A DNA stretch of 64,000 bases from DAOTXR01 sp034435375 (GCA_034435375.1 DAOTXR010000052.1:124001-188000); one strand, 5' to 3'. Positions 25,789 through 35,674 are shown, numbered from the stretch's first letter. The notes: a model not told the origin generated them from the letters alone. Numbers and translations: made by a program.

Positions 25789-27903
25789 TCATCTCTGTTC
25801 AGAGAGGGGCTGGAGCAAACGCATCCGCCAGGTCTCTTCAATATCTTGGGTGTGGATGCCCAAGCTCCGATACAGCCAGTCGTCTACGTTGCTGGCCCGG
25901 CTCAGGTTACGGAGCAATGGATGGAGCGCTTCCACACCGTAGGTATCGACCAGAAGATCGATCAGAATGAAAGCAGCTGTGTATCTAGCTTGGGAGTCGG
26001 CGCCTGCGTAGATCGGATCATCCGACCACAGGCTTTCAAGGGTGGGCAGCTCATCGATATTGTCCACCTGAGACGACGCAGAGGACGCTGCTTCCAGAAC
26101 GCCGTTTCTCTCAAGCTCCCAGCGCACAAAAGCCCGGGCCAGTGGATGGCTTTGCGGGAACTCCTCTATCTGGCTTGTGACCAGGTTCTGAACCAGCAGG
26201 TGGGCAGTGTGTAGGCGAATGTAGTCTCTGGGGTTGACATCCGTCTGGTGGACTGCGGCGTAGGGTGAGAGCACCGGGATGAAAATGCCTTCTTGGGAAA
26301 CGGACTGCTCAGCAAGGTACTCCAGCGGATCGAGCGGTGTCACGGAAACGTAGTAGGTGGGCATCCCCTCGAACTCGATGGCTAAGTCAGCAGTGGCTTG
26401 TTCGAACACACTCTCCAGAAAAGAAAGGAGATCCTGAGTAAGCGGCGCATCCAGATCGTAGCAGGTGAGCGTAAAATGCTGGCTGGATGTCTCGGACGAT
26501 TCACCCCAATCGGCCAGCGACAGGGCAGTATGCACCCAGCGGTCGCCCGCTAATCGGAACGGCTCATACACGATCAGGTCGGTGCCTGTTCCTTCCAGGA
26601 GATCAGAGCTTGTAAAGTGCACCTTGGCCAGGAAAATATCCCCAACTCGCTGCACCCCAAGTACGCGGATCGACTCTGCAACGGCACGACGCTCGGTGGG
26701 GAAATCATCGACAGGGGAGCTCCAGCGGAAGCTCTCTGGGTCCCGGAACAGCAGATTGGCTTCCATGACCAGACCCTGGCTGAAAAGTCGCGATTCGGCA
26801 CGCAGACGGTACTCAAAATAGTTGTCCCACGCTACCGCCAAATCGCGGGCAGAAATGCCCGTCAGGGACTGAACCACAGGCACGATCTGATTGTTGTGGC
26901 AGATGGCCTCACTCAGGGTGGGCACAAAGCCCAGCCCATATGATGCGGCCAGAGGCTTTAGGAAGCCTGATGGCGGGGCCGAGTAGTCCAGGTGAGAACG
27001 AAGCCAGGTTGCCAGCTCATCCTGCATCCAGAGCAGATCGGAGTCTGGACGGGCGGAGCTGTCACAGCCAGCCAGCTTCGTTTCGGCCATCCGTTCGGCG
27101 ATCAGGCCAGCGACGTCGCGTAGCAGTCCAGCATCCACGCTACCATCCTCAGGCACCCGATTCAGCAGCGGCGATGGGATGAGGAGCGTCCATGAGTCGT
27201 AGGCTGCCCAGCCCAATGGAACCAGGGGGTTGTAGACGATCTGGATGCGGGGTCGGGGCAGCAGGCCCGGATCAGAGTCAGTGAGATGCCAGGCTATCTC
27301 CCACCATGCATCCATCTGCGGCACTAGATGGTCAATCAGCGGTTGGTCTACGGTGCGGTAAGCTATATCAAGATGAGTCGACCTGACACTGAGCTGCTCC
27401 CCCCAGAAGTCTGGACGCGATGGGATGTGAACCCAAATGCCATCACGCCGTTCGTAGAACCACACCACTCGATATGGCTGCTCATCGAGCGTCTCGCGCA
27501 GTGTGACACGGGCCAGGTCACCCTCAATAGACCAGTCGAGAACCTCACCGCTGGTCGTAATACGCTCGCCCAGAGCCTGATATTCATCGAAGGTATCGCT
27601 CTGTATTCGTAGCCATTCACCCTCGTCAGCCTGGGCGGCAAGGAACGCCTGCCGATCGCCAATACGTAAGGCAAGCGTCTCAGCAGCGACTGCAACTTCC
27701 AGGTCAGAAGTAATCTGCTCGTCAACCTGTTGGAGGCGGTGGGTGATTCCCCCACTTGCAAGTGCAATGAGCAGCAGGACAACACCCAGCGCATAGAGCC
27801 AATACCGCCGAACTTGCACCCGACTTGCGCGGGCTTGTGGGTCTTCACCGACTTCGGCCTGGTCGTTCTCTGACTCAATATCCCAATCCAGCCGGATGCC
27901 CAT
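25789..27903 (-). CDS. Membrane-anchored protein of unknown function, possibly degenerate peptidase MA-like
   Basis: About 704 residues from the preferred ATG at 27903 (an upstream reading to 28050 would overlap hypF). A short cytoplasmic acidic tail is followed by one membrane helix (YWLYALGVVLLLIALASGG), then a large extracytoplasmic region. Two stretches look like decayed peptidase MA-type (gluzincin) domains: one around LIAERMAE with WMQDELATWL, the other around HTAHLLVQNLV with AFVRWELERNG. Neither has HExxH, so catalysis is unlikely. I do not recognise a function. It is divergent from hypF and convergent with mce. Confidence 0.6.
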   Translation of the reverse strand: MGIRLDWDIESENDQAEVGEDPQARASRVQVRRYWLYALGVVLLLIALASGGITHRLQQVDEQITSDLEVAVAAETLALRIGDRQAFLAAQADEGEWLRIQSDTFDEYQALGERITTSGEVLDWSIEGDLARVTLRETLDEQPYRVVWFYERRDGIWVHIPSRPDFWGEQLSVRSTHLDIAYRTVDQPLIDHLVPQMDAWWEIAWHLTDSDPGLLPRPRIQIVYNPLVPLGWAAYDSWTLLIPSPLLNRVPEDGSVDAGLLRDVAGLIAERMAETKLAGCDSSARPDSDLLWMQDELATWLRSHLDYSAPPSGFLKPLAASYGLGFVPTLSEAICHNNQIVPVVQSLTGISARDLAVAWDNYFEYRLRAESRLFSQGLVMEANLLFRDPESFRWSSPVDDFPTERRAVAESIRVLGVQRVGDIFLAKVHFTSSDLLEGTGTDLIVYEPFRLAGDRWVHTALSLADWGESSETSSQHFTLTCYDLDAPLTQDLLSFLESVFEQATADLAIEFEGMPTYYVSVTPLDPLEYLAEQSVSQEGIFIPVLSPYAAVHQTDVNPRDYIRLHTAHLLVQNLVTSQIEEFPQSHPLARAFVRWELERNGVLEAASSASSQVDNIDELPTLESLWSDDPIYAGADSQARYTAAFILIDLLVDTYGVEALHPLLRNLSRASNVDDWLYRSLGIHTQDIEETWRMRLLQPLSEQR

Positions 27904-28027
27904 GCTGAAACCATCCACCTCAATCTCAATCCAGCCATCCGTGATCCGGGCGGAGTTCACGTGTATACTAGAGTATTGTATCACGTTTATGAAACGCACC
28001 CCGCAGCACCGAGTAGCAGGCGCGCCT

Positions 28028-30364
28028 ATGGTTGAGACCGAGCACATCAAGACCTACCACGCGATTGAGCGGCGGCATATCCATGTCGATGGCGTGGTGC
28101 AGGGGGTAGGATTCCGGCCTTTCATCTACGGGTTGGCTGTGCGACACGGCCTGTCGGGGTGGGTGTTGAACTCGTCATCCGGGGTAGACATTGAGGTACA
28201 GGGTCAGCACAGCGCAGTTGAGGCGTTTCAGGCTGCACTTGTGGTCGAGGCCCCCCCTCTGGCGCGGATTGACCAGGTGACCAGCATCAGCATTCCCTCA
28301 GATGGTGAAGAGTCTGTGTTTGTCATCCGGCACAGTGAGGCCGACTCTGGCACGTCCTTGGTCTCTCCAGATGTAGCTACCTGCGCTGATTGTCTGGCCG
28401 AGATATTCGATCCGGCAAACCGTCGTTATCGCTATCCGTTCACTAACTGCACCAACTGTGGGCCGCGTTACACCATCATCCAGGCCATGCCTTATGACCG
28501 CCCCATGACGACTATGCGGCAGTTCGTCATGTGCCCGGAATGTCAGGCTGAGTACACTGATCCACTTAACCGCCGTTTCCACGCTCAGCCCAACGCCTGC
28601 CCGGTATGCGGCCCTCAGGTCAGGTTGATAGGCAGTCAGGCGGTGCTCTCCAGCATCGACTCTGGCCGGTATCAAGATGACGTGGCCCGGGCAGCGGCAT
28701 TGTTGCAGGCGGGTCACATTGTGGCGATCAAAGGGCTGGGCGGCTTCCATCTGGCATGCGATGCCACTAACTGCGAGGCAGTCGCGAAGCTGCGTGAGCG
28801 CAAGGCACGTCCAGATAAGCCTTTCGCTGTCATGATGGCTGTGCTCGACGATGTCCGGAGACATTGCGAGGTCAACCCGGATGAGGAAGCCCTGCTTGCA
28901 GGCGCTAGCGCGCCGATTGTGCTTCTTTATCGCCGTGAGGGGTCGACCGTTGCCCCCAATGTCGCGCCCAATAATCCCATGCTTGGCGTTATGTTGCCTT
29001 GCACTCCACTGCACCACATTCTCCTACGAGATGTGGGGGTGCCGCTCGTCATGACGAGTGGCAATCTTAGTGAGATGCCAGTGATTGCCGACGATCATGA
29101 AGCGCTGACGAGGCTAGGGGCAATCGCGGATGCCTTCCTGCTAAATAACAGGCCGATCCATATGCGCTGCGACGACGCTGTGTGGTGGGTCGATCGTTTT
29201 GCTGGCGAACGGGATGCCGCCCGGCAGCCGCTCCGGCGCTCCCGCGGCGATGCGCCTTATCCTGTCCGGCTGCCCTGGCGAACTGAGCAGCACATTCTTG
29301 GGATCGGCGCGGAGATGAAGAGCACGCTCTGCCTGCTGCGCGATAACGATGCCTTTCTAAGTCAGCACATCGGCGAAGTGGACTCGCTTGAGACGCTGGA
29401 TTATGTCCGGCAGGTACTCGATCATCTCACAGGGCTATTCAAAGTCACACCGCAGGTCGTCGTTCACGATATGCATCCAGCCTACCTGACCACCCGCCTT
29501 GCCCAAGAATTGGCAGCTGAACGCAACTTGCGGCGGGTTGCCGTGCAGCATCACCATGCCCACGTTGCGGCGTGCTTGGCCGAGCATGGGCGCGTCGGTC
29601 CGGTGATCGGCGTGGTGCTGGACGGCACTGGCTACGGGGAAGATGGCGCTATCTGGGGTGGAGAAGTGCTGATCGCCAGCGTGGAGGGCTACAGGCGGGC
29701 AGCACATCTTGAGTATCTGCCGTTGCCCGGCGGCGAAACCGCAATCCGGCGGCCATACCGCATCGCGTGGGGGTATCTGCTATCGACCCTTGGCTCTATT
29801 CCCGATGTGCCCACGCTAACCTGCTTCCCCTTGCAGGAGCGTCGGATTGTTGAACAGCAGGTGAGGCAGTCGATCAACACACCTCTGACTTCCAGTTGCG
29901 GACGCCTGTTCGATGCCGTATCAGCTCTGGTGGGCGTGTGCCCGGTTGTCACATTTGAGGCGCAGGCTGCCATCGCGCTGGAGTTGGCGGCGCGTCGGGC
30001 TGATGTGGCCAGGTCTTCACCTTATCCATTCACAATCGATACTGGCGGCGTGATTCGGATCGGTGATATGCTGGCAGCCATCGTGGACGATATGGAGGCA
30101 GGACGCCCCATCGAGGAAATCGCAGGGGCATTCCACGTGACAGTAGCCGAGATAGTTGTACAGGCAGCACGGCAGGCTCGTGACCGCACTGGCCTGCACG
30201 CCGTGGTCCTTTCTGGGGGAGTGTTTCAGAATCGGTTGATGCTACGTTTGGCGCGGGAGAGGCTGCGAGCAGCAGGCTTCGAAGTATTGTCGCACAGACT
30301 GGTGCCGGCGAATGACGGGGGCCTCAGCCTGGGGCAGGTCGTGATCGGGATGCACCATATTTGA
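28028..30364 (+). CDS. hypF: Carbamoyltransferase HypF (hydrogenase maturation)
   Basis: A 778-residue enzyme that makes carbamoyl adenylate from carbamoyl phosphate and passes the group to HypE for CN ligand synthesis of [NiFe] hydrogenases. Domains in order: acylphosphatase-like (VDGVVQGVGFRPFIY), two C4 zinc fingers (CADC ... CTNCG; CPEC ... CPVCG), a YrdC-like domain (AIKGLGGFHLACDA) and the Kae1-like C-terminal domain (HHHAHVAACLAEHG, LDGTGYGEDGAIWGGE, LSGGVFQN). The start is placed at ATG 28028; earlier ATGs add a non-conserved tail. No other hyp or hydrogenase gene is present in the window. Confidence 0.93.
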   Translation: MVETEHIKTYHAIERRHIHVDGVVQGVGFRPFIYGLAVRHGLSGWVLNSSSGVDIEVQGQHSAVEAFQAALVVEAPPLARIDQVTSISIPSDGEESVFVIRHSEADSGTSLVSPDVATCADCLAEIFDPANRRYRYPFTNCTNCGPRYTIIQAMPYDRPMTTMRQFVMCPECQAEYTDPLNRRFHAQPNACPVCGPQVRLIGSQAVLSSIDSGRYQDDVARAAALLQAGHIVAIKGLGGFHLACDATNCEAVAKLRERKARPDKPFAVMMAVLDDVRRHCEVNPDEEALLAGASAPIVLLYRREGSTVAPNVAPNNPMLGVMLPCTPLHHILLRDVGVPLVMTSGNLSEMPVIADDHEALTRLGAIADAFLLNNRPIHMRCDDAVWWVDRFAGERDAARQPLRRSRGDAPYPVRLPWRTEQHILGIGAEMKSTLCLLRDNDAFLSQHIGEVDSLETLDYVRQVLDHLTGLFKVTPQVVVHDMHPAYLTTRLAQELAAERNLRRVAVQHHHAHVAACLAEHGRVGPVIGVVLDGTGYGEDGAIWGGEVLIASVEGYRRAAHLEYLPLPGGETAIRRPYRIAWGYLLSTLGSIPDVPTLTCFPLQERRIVEQQVRQSINTPLTSSCGRLFDAVSALVGVCPVVTFEAQAAIALELAARRADVARSSPYPFTIDTGGVIRIGDMLAAIVDDMEAGRPIEEIAGAFHVTVAEIVVQAARQARDRTGLHAVVLSGGVFQNRLMLRLARERLRAAGFEVLSHRLVPANDGGLSLGQVVIGMHHI

Positions 30365-30493
30365 GTAAACCCTCATTCCTCTCGATAGCACTGGCCGCTG
30401 CAACCAACGCCAGTCTGATTGCATCTCAGATAGAAGTGCTTGTTTTGCTCCTCTACAGCGGCAACCATTCAGAGTGTTCCCAGGAGAGATACT

Positions 30494-30910
30494 GTGGCCC
30501 AAGCAACAGTCAAATGGCTTGATGAGAAGCGTTTTGTAGGCATTGACAGCACCAACCACTCTGTCGTGATCTCGGTGCCTGGTGAAGATGGGAAGATTGG
30601 CGTTAAACCATCCGAATTGCTTCTGTTGGCGCTCGGTAGCTGCACAGCTGTTGATGTGGTTGGCATCTTGCAAAAGAAGCGGCAAAAGCTAACCAGTCTG
30701 GAAGTTCGCGTGACGGCTGAGCAACACCCTGAACCTCCCTGGACGTTCCAGCATTTCCATGTGCACTACATCGTCAGAGGACAGGGTCTGTCTGAGAAGG
30801 CTGTGTCGGATGCCATTGCACTGTCTGACGAGAAATATTGTTCAGTGTCGGCCACGCTGAAGCTGGGTGTGCCTGTCACACATGGTTACGAGATCATTGA
30901 GGAGACCTAA
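30494..30910 (+). CDS. OsmC-family peroxiredoxin-like protein
   Basis: A 138-residue OsmC/YhfA-like protein. The catalytic-type cysteine is in LGSCTAVDVV and a second cysteine occurs in SDEKYCSVSATL, matching the two conserved cysteines of OsmC proteins that reduce organic hydroperoxides or handle sulfide. The GTG at 30494 follows AGGAGAG with 5-base spacing, so the longer reading from 30440 is rejected. It is 129 bases downstream of hypF on the same strand. Confidence 0.88.
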   Translation: MAQATVKWLDEKRFVGIDSTNHSVVISVPGEDGKIGVKPSELLLLALGSCTAVDVVGILQKKRQKLTSLEVRVTAEQHPEPPWTFQHFHVHYIVRGQGLSEKAVSDAIALSDEKYCSVSATLKLGVPVTHGYEIIEET

Positions 30911-31064
30911 GTCAAGCGGTCATTCAACGCGGTTGTCACACGCCACCTCAGGCCCGGATACGATTGCCTCGGCGTGCCAATGGGGATTTTGACAACCCTT
31001 ATTCTCCAGCGTTAAGATACCGCGCGCGTCCGGCATGGATTGCGCGACTCTGCTGGTGAGGAGC

Positions 31065-32534
31065 ATGTTTGTGGACCTGTTCCTGATAATTTGGATCGCA
31101 GCGACCTTTCTGGGATTGGCGCTGCTCGTCATTCTGCGGCCCAGCCGCCACGTGACCTGGCTGGTGATCATTGCGTTGCTCACAGCCCTGGCCATATGGG
31201 TTAGCCTGCCGAGTAACCCAGGCATCCATCTCGATTTAAATGGAGATGGCGTAGACGACATCAAGCGGCAGATTGAGATTCGGCAGGGTCTTGACCTGGC
31301 AGGAGGCGTCAAAATACTGCTTGAGGCTGACCTCCCCGATGGGCAAGACCCGGCGCCGGGCGCAATGGACGAAGTGCGGCGCATCATTGAGAGCCGCATC
31401 GACAGCCTGGGAGCGCTGGAGCCAGTTGTCCAGCTTCAAGGGGAGCGCCGCCTGATCGTCGAGCTGCCCGGATACGAGGATCCGGACAGCGCCGTCAGCC
31501 TGATCCGGCAGACGGCGCTGTTGGAATTTGTCGAGTTTGGCATGTCTTTGCCGCCACAGCCTGGCACTCTGATCCTTACTGATTACCAACAGCCGTCAGC
31601 AGAAGAGACTGGCAACGGGGAAGCTACCTCTGGGGAAACGCCATCTGAGGTAGTTTATCACACCGTATTCACTGGCGAGATTCTAGAAACTGCAGACGTT
31701 ACACGCGATCCACAGACAGGTAGTGCGGTCGTGTCGTTTACGCTGACGGATGCAGGGAAGCAGCTATTTTCTGACTACACGACGGCCCACGTGAATGAGG
31801 TTCTGGGCATTGTGCTGGATGGCGTGCTTCTTTCCGCGCCTCAGATCGAGGAGCCAATTACGACGGGTGGAGGCATCATCCGCGGTAGGTTCACGTTTGA
31901 GGAGGCTTCACGTCTGGCGACGCAACTCCGATATGGAGCGCTGCCTGTTCCGCTCAAGGTCGACTCGACCAGCACAGTGGGGCCGACTCTGGGCCAGATC
32001 TCGATCGAGAAGAGCATCCGTGCTGGGATCATTGGCATTGCGGTTGTGCTGATTTTCATGCTGGTCTACTACCGCATTCCTGGAATCGCTGCCACACTGG
32101 CGCTCATCATCTTTGCGCTACTGAACCTGATGGTCTTTAAGCTAGTGCCAGTGACAATGACGCTGCCTGCTATTACTGGTTTCCTGATCTCAGTTGGCAC
32201 AGCGGTCGATGGCAACATTCTGATCTTTGAGCGCATGAAGGAAGAGATTCGGGCTGGACGGCGCATCAACCTGGCAGTGGAAGCTGGGTTTGATCGTGCC
32301 TGGACCTCGATCAGTCTCTCGAATCTCTCGACCCTGATTCTGTGTGCCATTCTGTTTCTGTTTGGGACGAGCTTTGGGGCCAACGCAGTGCGCGGCTTCG
32401 CGGTGACGCTGGCACTTGGCCTGCTGCTCAACCTCTTTACTGCAGTGACGGTCACCCGCACTTTCTTACACTTTATCCTGATACCTGTAAGCGACGAGGT
32501 GGTTGCCAAGCGGCGCTGGCTGTTGGGGTTATAG
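31065..32534 (+). CDS. secD: Protein translocase subunit SecD
   Basis: A 489-residue RND-like subunit using the proton gradient to complete protein export. The large periplasmic-type domain begins after DLNGDGVDDIKRQI and includes RQGLDLAGGVKILLEAD. The C-terminal six-helix half has GTAVDGNILIFERMKEE and ISLSNLSTLI. Two hydrophobic helices precede the extracellular domain instead of the usual one. The start is ATG 31065 or GTG 31071; the AGGAG just upstream is better spaced for the GTG. secF follows after 12 bases. Confidence 0.93.
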   Translation: MFVDLFLIIWIAATFLGLALLVILRPSRHVTWLVIIALLTALAIWVSLPSNPGIHLDLNGDGVDDIKRQIEIRQGLDLAGGVKILLEADLPDGQDPAPGAMDEVRRIIESRIDSLGALEPVVQLQGERRLIVELPGYEDPDSAVSLIRQTALLEFVEFGMSLPPQPGTLILTDYQQPSAEETGNGEATSGETPSEVVYHTVFTGEILETADVTRDPQTGSAVVSFTLTDAGKQLFSDYTTAHVNEVLGIVLDGVLLSAPQIEEPITTGGGIIRGRFTFEEASRLATQLRYGALPVPLKVDSTSTVGPTLGQISIEKSIRAGIIGIAVVLIFMLVYYRIPGIAATLALIIFALLNLMVFKLVPVTMTLPAITGFLISVGTAVDGNILIFERMKEEIRAGRRINLAVEAGFDRAWTSISLSNLSTLILCAILFLFGTSFGANAVRGFAVTLALGLLLNLFTAVTVTRTFLHFILIPVSDEVVAKRRWLLGL

Positions 32535-32546
32535 AGGGAGAGCGAC

Positions 32547-33488
32547 ATGTTTTCCAACTTTGTGCAACGACGCAAACTATACTACCTGATCTCGGCTGCG
32601 GTCATCCTCCCAGGAATCGCTGCCATGATCTATTCGGTCATTGCGTTCGGCAGCCCAGTCCAGCTCAGTATTGACTTCCGGGGGGGCAGCCTATATGTAG
32701 TGACGTTCGAGGGCCAGGCCACCGAGACAGCTATCCGCGAGGTTTACACCGAGTTTGGACAGGATGATCCGATCATCCAGCAACTCGGCAACCCTGCTGA
32801 CAATCGCTGGCAAATACGCGCTGGGAACCTCACCGCAGATGAGCAGGTGGCGCTCAAGGCTGCGCTGGCAGCCAACGTTGCGCCAATTGACGAGAGCCAG
32901 TCCATTCTGGACGTGGTAGCGCCCAGCATCGGCAGCGAAGTAACCCAAGCTGCGATCTTTGCTGTGCTGGCTGCTGGTGTCGCCATCCTGATCTTCATCT
33001 GGGTTGCTTTCCGCAAGGTCCCGCACGCCATTCGCTACGGAGCCAGTGCCATCCTGGCCATGATTCATGACGTGCTGGTGGTGATGGGGGTAATGTCGAT
33101 CTTGGGCCTGATCTTCAAGTGGGAAGTCGATGCCCTGTTCCTGACCGCCGTGCTGACGGTGGTAGGTTACTCTGTCCAGGACAAGATCGTCGTGTTCGAC
33201 CGCATTCGCGAGAATCTGCCCAAGTACCGTCACGAGCCTTACGAGCTGGTGGTCAACCGCTCGGTGTTGGAAACGTTGCACCGTTCGCTGGCTACGCAGC
33301 TCAACGCTGTGTTTGTGATGATCGCCATCTTGCTGTTTGGTGGAGAGACAATTCGTCAGTTCATTACGATCTTGCTGATAGGATTGATCACTGGAACGTA
33401 TTCATCGATCTTCAACGCGGTGCCGTTATTAGTGTCATGGGAGAGAGGGGAACTGCCGTTCACGCGCAGGCGTGCGGCGGCTGTCTGA
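32547..33488 (+). CDS. secF: Protein translocase subunit SecF
   Basis: A 313-residue membrane partner of SecD. It shows the N-terminal helix followed by SIDFRGGSLYVVTFEG, the AAIFAVLAAGVAILIFIWVAFR helix, the MIHDVLVVMGVMSILG segment and VGYSVQDKIVVFDRIREN, the SecF signature. GGGAGAG precedes the ATG. It forms an operon with secD. Confidence 0.95.
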   Translation: MFSNFVQRRKLYYLISAAVILPGIAAMIYSVIAFGSPVQLSIDFRGGSLYVVTFEGQATETAIREVYTEFGQDDPIIQQLGNPADNRWQIRAGNLTADEQVALKAALAANVAPIDESQSILDVVAPSIGSEVTQAAIFAVLAAGVAILIFIWVAFRKVPHAIRYGASAILAMIHDVLVVMGVMSILGLIFKWEVDALFLTAVLTVVGYSVQDKIVVFDRIRENLPKYRHEPYELVVNRSVLETLHRSLATQLNAVFVMIAILLFGGETIRQFITILLIGLITGTYSSIFNAVPLLVSWERGELPFTRRRAAAV

Positions 33489-33650
33489 AACAGATCGCCC
33501 AGTCTCAGGTGGGACAATCTAGCTATTCCACTCCAGTAGCAGGTCTGCCAGCTTGCTCCCTGGCAGTCAGACAAAGAGGAGCAGCCACTTAATCAGGGAA
33601 GCCCACGCAGGCACTCGGCGTGGCAGACTATCTTGACGGAGCAGAGGCAC

Positions 33651-34595
33651 ATGGCCACGACTCAGGTACAGACTATCAGAGGCCCTGTGGATATCCACAG
33701 CTTGGGGCTGATTTTACCCCACGAACACCTTTTCACCGATCTGCGCGGGCCGCATGTCCCTGACTACGCCCGCTCGGATGCTGAGGCGGTCGCCCAGGTG
33801 ATGGGGGCTTACCTGGAGGCAGCCTACGCGGTCGGCGTCATGGCCCTTGTGGAGTGCTCGACGGTTGGCGTAGGACGGAATGTTGAAGTGCTCAGGCGTT
33901 TGGCGGGGATCACGCCTATCCATCTGATCGCACCAACAGGGGTGTATCGCGATGCGTTTATCCCCGATTCTCTGCGCCAGATGGACGCCGGGGAGCTTTC
34001 TGACCGGTGGATTCGTGACCTCACAGAGGGCATGGACGGCACAGACCTCCGCGCAGGCTTTATCAAGATCGCCTTGAGCGATGATGGTCCCTCACCGCTC
34101 GAAGTCCGGAACCTTGAAGCAGCAGCATTGGCCAGTCGCCAGACTGGCGCAGTGGTCGCCAGCCACACTGTCGGCGGAGCGCTTGCCCGGCGCGAGATGG
34201 ACATTCTGGAGGGTGCGGGCCTCGACCTGAGGCGATTTATCTGGGTGCATGCCCACACTGAGCCTGACGCATCCATCCACCTCGAAGCGGCACAGCGCGG
34301 AGCTTACGTAGAGTTTGATGCGGTGGGCGCGGGGGGACAGGATCAGAATGCGCTGGCCGATTATACCTTAGCGCTGATCGAAGCGGGTTTTGCGGAGCAT
34401 ATCTTGCTGTCCCACGATGCCGGCTACTACCAACCAGGCCGAGCTGGTGGTCGGCCCGAAGGTGGTTTCAGGGGCTTCACGGCCCTGGTAGAGGAATTTC
34501 TGCCCGCTCTGCGCGAACGGGGAGTACCAGAGAGCACCCTGCACCTCATCACCGTTACCAATCCTGCCCGTGCTTTTGCATTTTTGACAGCCTGA
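33651..34595 (+). CDS. Phosphotriesterase-family amidohydrolase
   Basis: A 314-residue metal-dependent TIM-barrel hydrolase. The N-terminal HEHLF provides two metal histidines, the central KIALSDDGPSP gives the position of the bridging lysine, ASHTVGG and HAHTEPDAS give further histidines and LSHDAGYYQPG gives the last aspartate. The family includes lactonases and phosphotriesterase homology proteins. It is followed on the same strand by a sugar isomerase-like gene, which suggests carbohydrate or lactone catabolism. ATG 33651 is used rather than TTG 33633. Confidence 0.88.
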   Translation: MATTQVQTIRGPVDIHSLGLILPHEHLFTDLRGPHVPDYARSDAEAVAQVMGAYLEAAYAVGVMALVECSTVGVGRNVEVLRRLAGITPIHLIAPTGVYRDAFIPDSLRQMDAGELSDRWIRDLTEGMDGTDLRAGFIKIALSDDGPSPLEVRNLEAAALASRQTGAVVASHTVGGALARREMDILEGAGLDLRRFIWVHAHTEPDASIHLEAAQRGAYVEFDAVGAGGQDQNALADYTLALIEAGFAEHILLSHDAGYYQPGRAGGRPEGGFRGFTALVEEFLPALRERGVPESTLHLITVTNPARAFAFLTA

Positions 34596-34730
34596 TTGGG
34601 GAAGGTGCTGTTGGATGACCTGGAACGTCGTCCATGAATGGCTTCGATGCATCTACTTTGGCATGTTATCCCGGACCAATAGGAATAACGCCGTGACGAG
34701 ATGGTTGGCACTCACCGGAAAGGTTGAGCC

Positions 34731-35588
34731 ATGAGACTGGGCATCCCTCTCGATGCGCCCACCGATGATCCTGAGGCTGTCGCACGGGCCTACGCCGAGG
34801 CCGGGTACTCGGCAGCGATCTGCCCGCCGGTCTCCCTCAGTCAGCCAGAGCGCATTCGGGCCATCCGTGAGGCTTTTGCTCAGTATGATGTGGCGCTGGC
34901 GGAGGTGGGTGTATGGAACAACCTGCTCGATCCCGAGCCAGATCGCCGGGCAGCCCACCTGGAGGCCAACGTCCAAGCGCTGGCGCTGGCCGATGAGATA
35001 GGTGCGCTGTGTTGTGTGAACATCGCCGGGTCGTTTCACCCAACAAACTGGGCCGGTCCGCACCCTCACAATCTATCTGAAGAAGCCTTCGAGTTGACAG
35101 TGTACAACGTGCGCCACATCATCGATGCTGTCAAGCCGAGAAGAGCGCGATACACCCTTGAACCGATGCCTTGGGCGATCCCCGACAGCCCTGCATGCTA
35201 CTTACGGCTGATCGACGCTATCGACCGGCCCATGTTCGGCGTTCATCTGGATCCAGTGAACATGATCCATTGCCCAGCACGCTACTACGATAATGCTGGA
35301 TTTCTGCGAGAGTGCTTCTCACGGCTGGGACCGTGGATTGTTTCCTGTCACGGCAAGGATATCCTGATGCGCGAGCAACTCACGGTCCATCTGGAGGAAG
35401 TGCGACCCGGCCTGGGTGCGTTGGACTACAGAGTCTTTCTTGAAGAACTCAGCCGTCTGCCTGGCAATGTGCCACTGATCCTGGAGCACTTGCCGCAAGA
35501 GGACTACCCTGCGGCTCGTGACTACGTGCTGAAGGTGGCGGCTGAAAGCGGATTGACCTTTCACATGCCCCAGCGGAATAGCGGCTGA
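34731..35588 (+). CDS. Sugar phosphate isomerase/epimerase-like TIM barrel
   Basis: A 285-residue AP-endonuclease-2/xylose-isomerase-like barrel. Acidic and histidine metal ligands appear in YTLEPMPWAIPDS (Glu), GVHLDPVNMIHCP (Asp/His), SCHGKDI (His) and PLILEHLPQEDY (Glu). Such proteins isomerise or epimerise sugars and ketoacids. It lies 135 bases after the phosphotriesterase-like gene on the same strand, and a common pathway is possible but unproven. Confidence 0.85.
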   Translation: MRLGIPLDAPTDDPEAVARAYAEAGYSAAICPPVSLSQPERIRAIREAFAQYDVALAEVGVWNNLLDPEPDRRAAHLEANVQALALADEIGALCCVNIAGSFHPTNWAGPHPHNLSEEAFELTVYNVRHIIDAVKPRRARYTLEPMPWAIPDSPACYLRLIDAIDRPMFGVHLDPVNMIHCPARYYDNAGFLRECFSRLGPWIVSCHGKDILMREQLTVHLEEVRPGLGALDYRVFLEELSRLPGNVPLILEHLPQEDYPAARDYVLKVAAESGLTFHMPQRNSG

Positions 35589-35674
35589 CGGGTGGTTGCT
35601 CGTATGGCTATTTGATTGCTGCCCGCACCTCACTGCCAACATTTCCTTTTAACTCACGAACTCTTGCTGGAGCG

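Noticed and set aside
27904..28050. Longer N-terminus of the anchored unknown protein on the minus strand.
   Set aside because: It would overlap the start of hypF on the other strand and adds a Cys-rich stretch unlike the rest of the protein.
28298..29017. A 239-codon minus-strand frame inside hypF.
   Set aside because: Shadow of hypF; no ribosome site and no recognisable domain.
33545..33566. Inverted repeat CTGCCAG / CTGGCAG after secF.
   Set aside because: Only 7 bp, no T-run; too weak to call a terminator.
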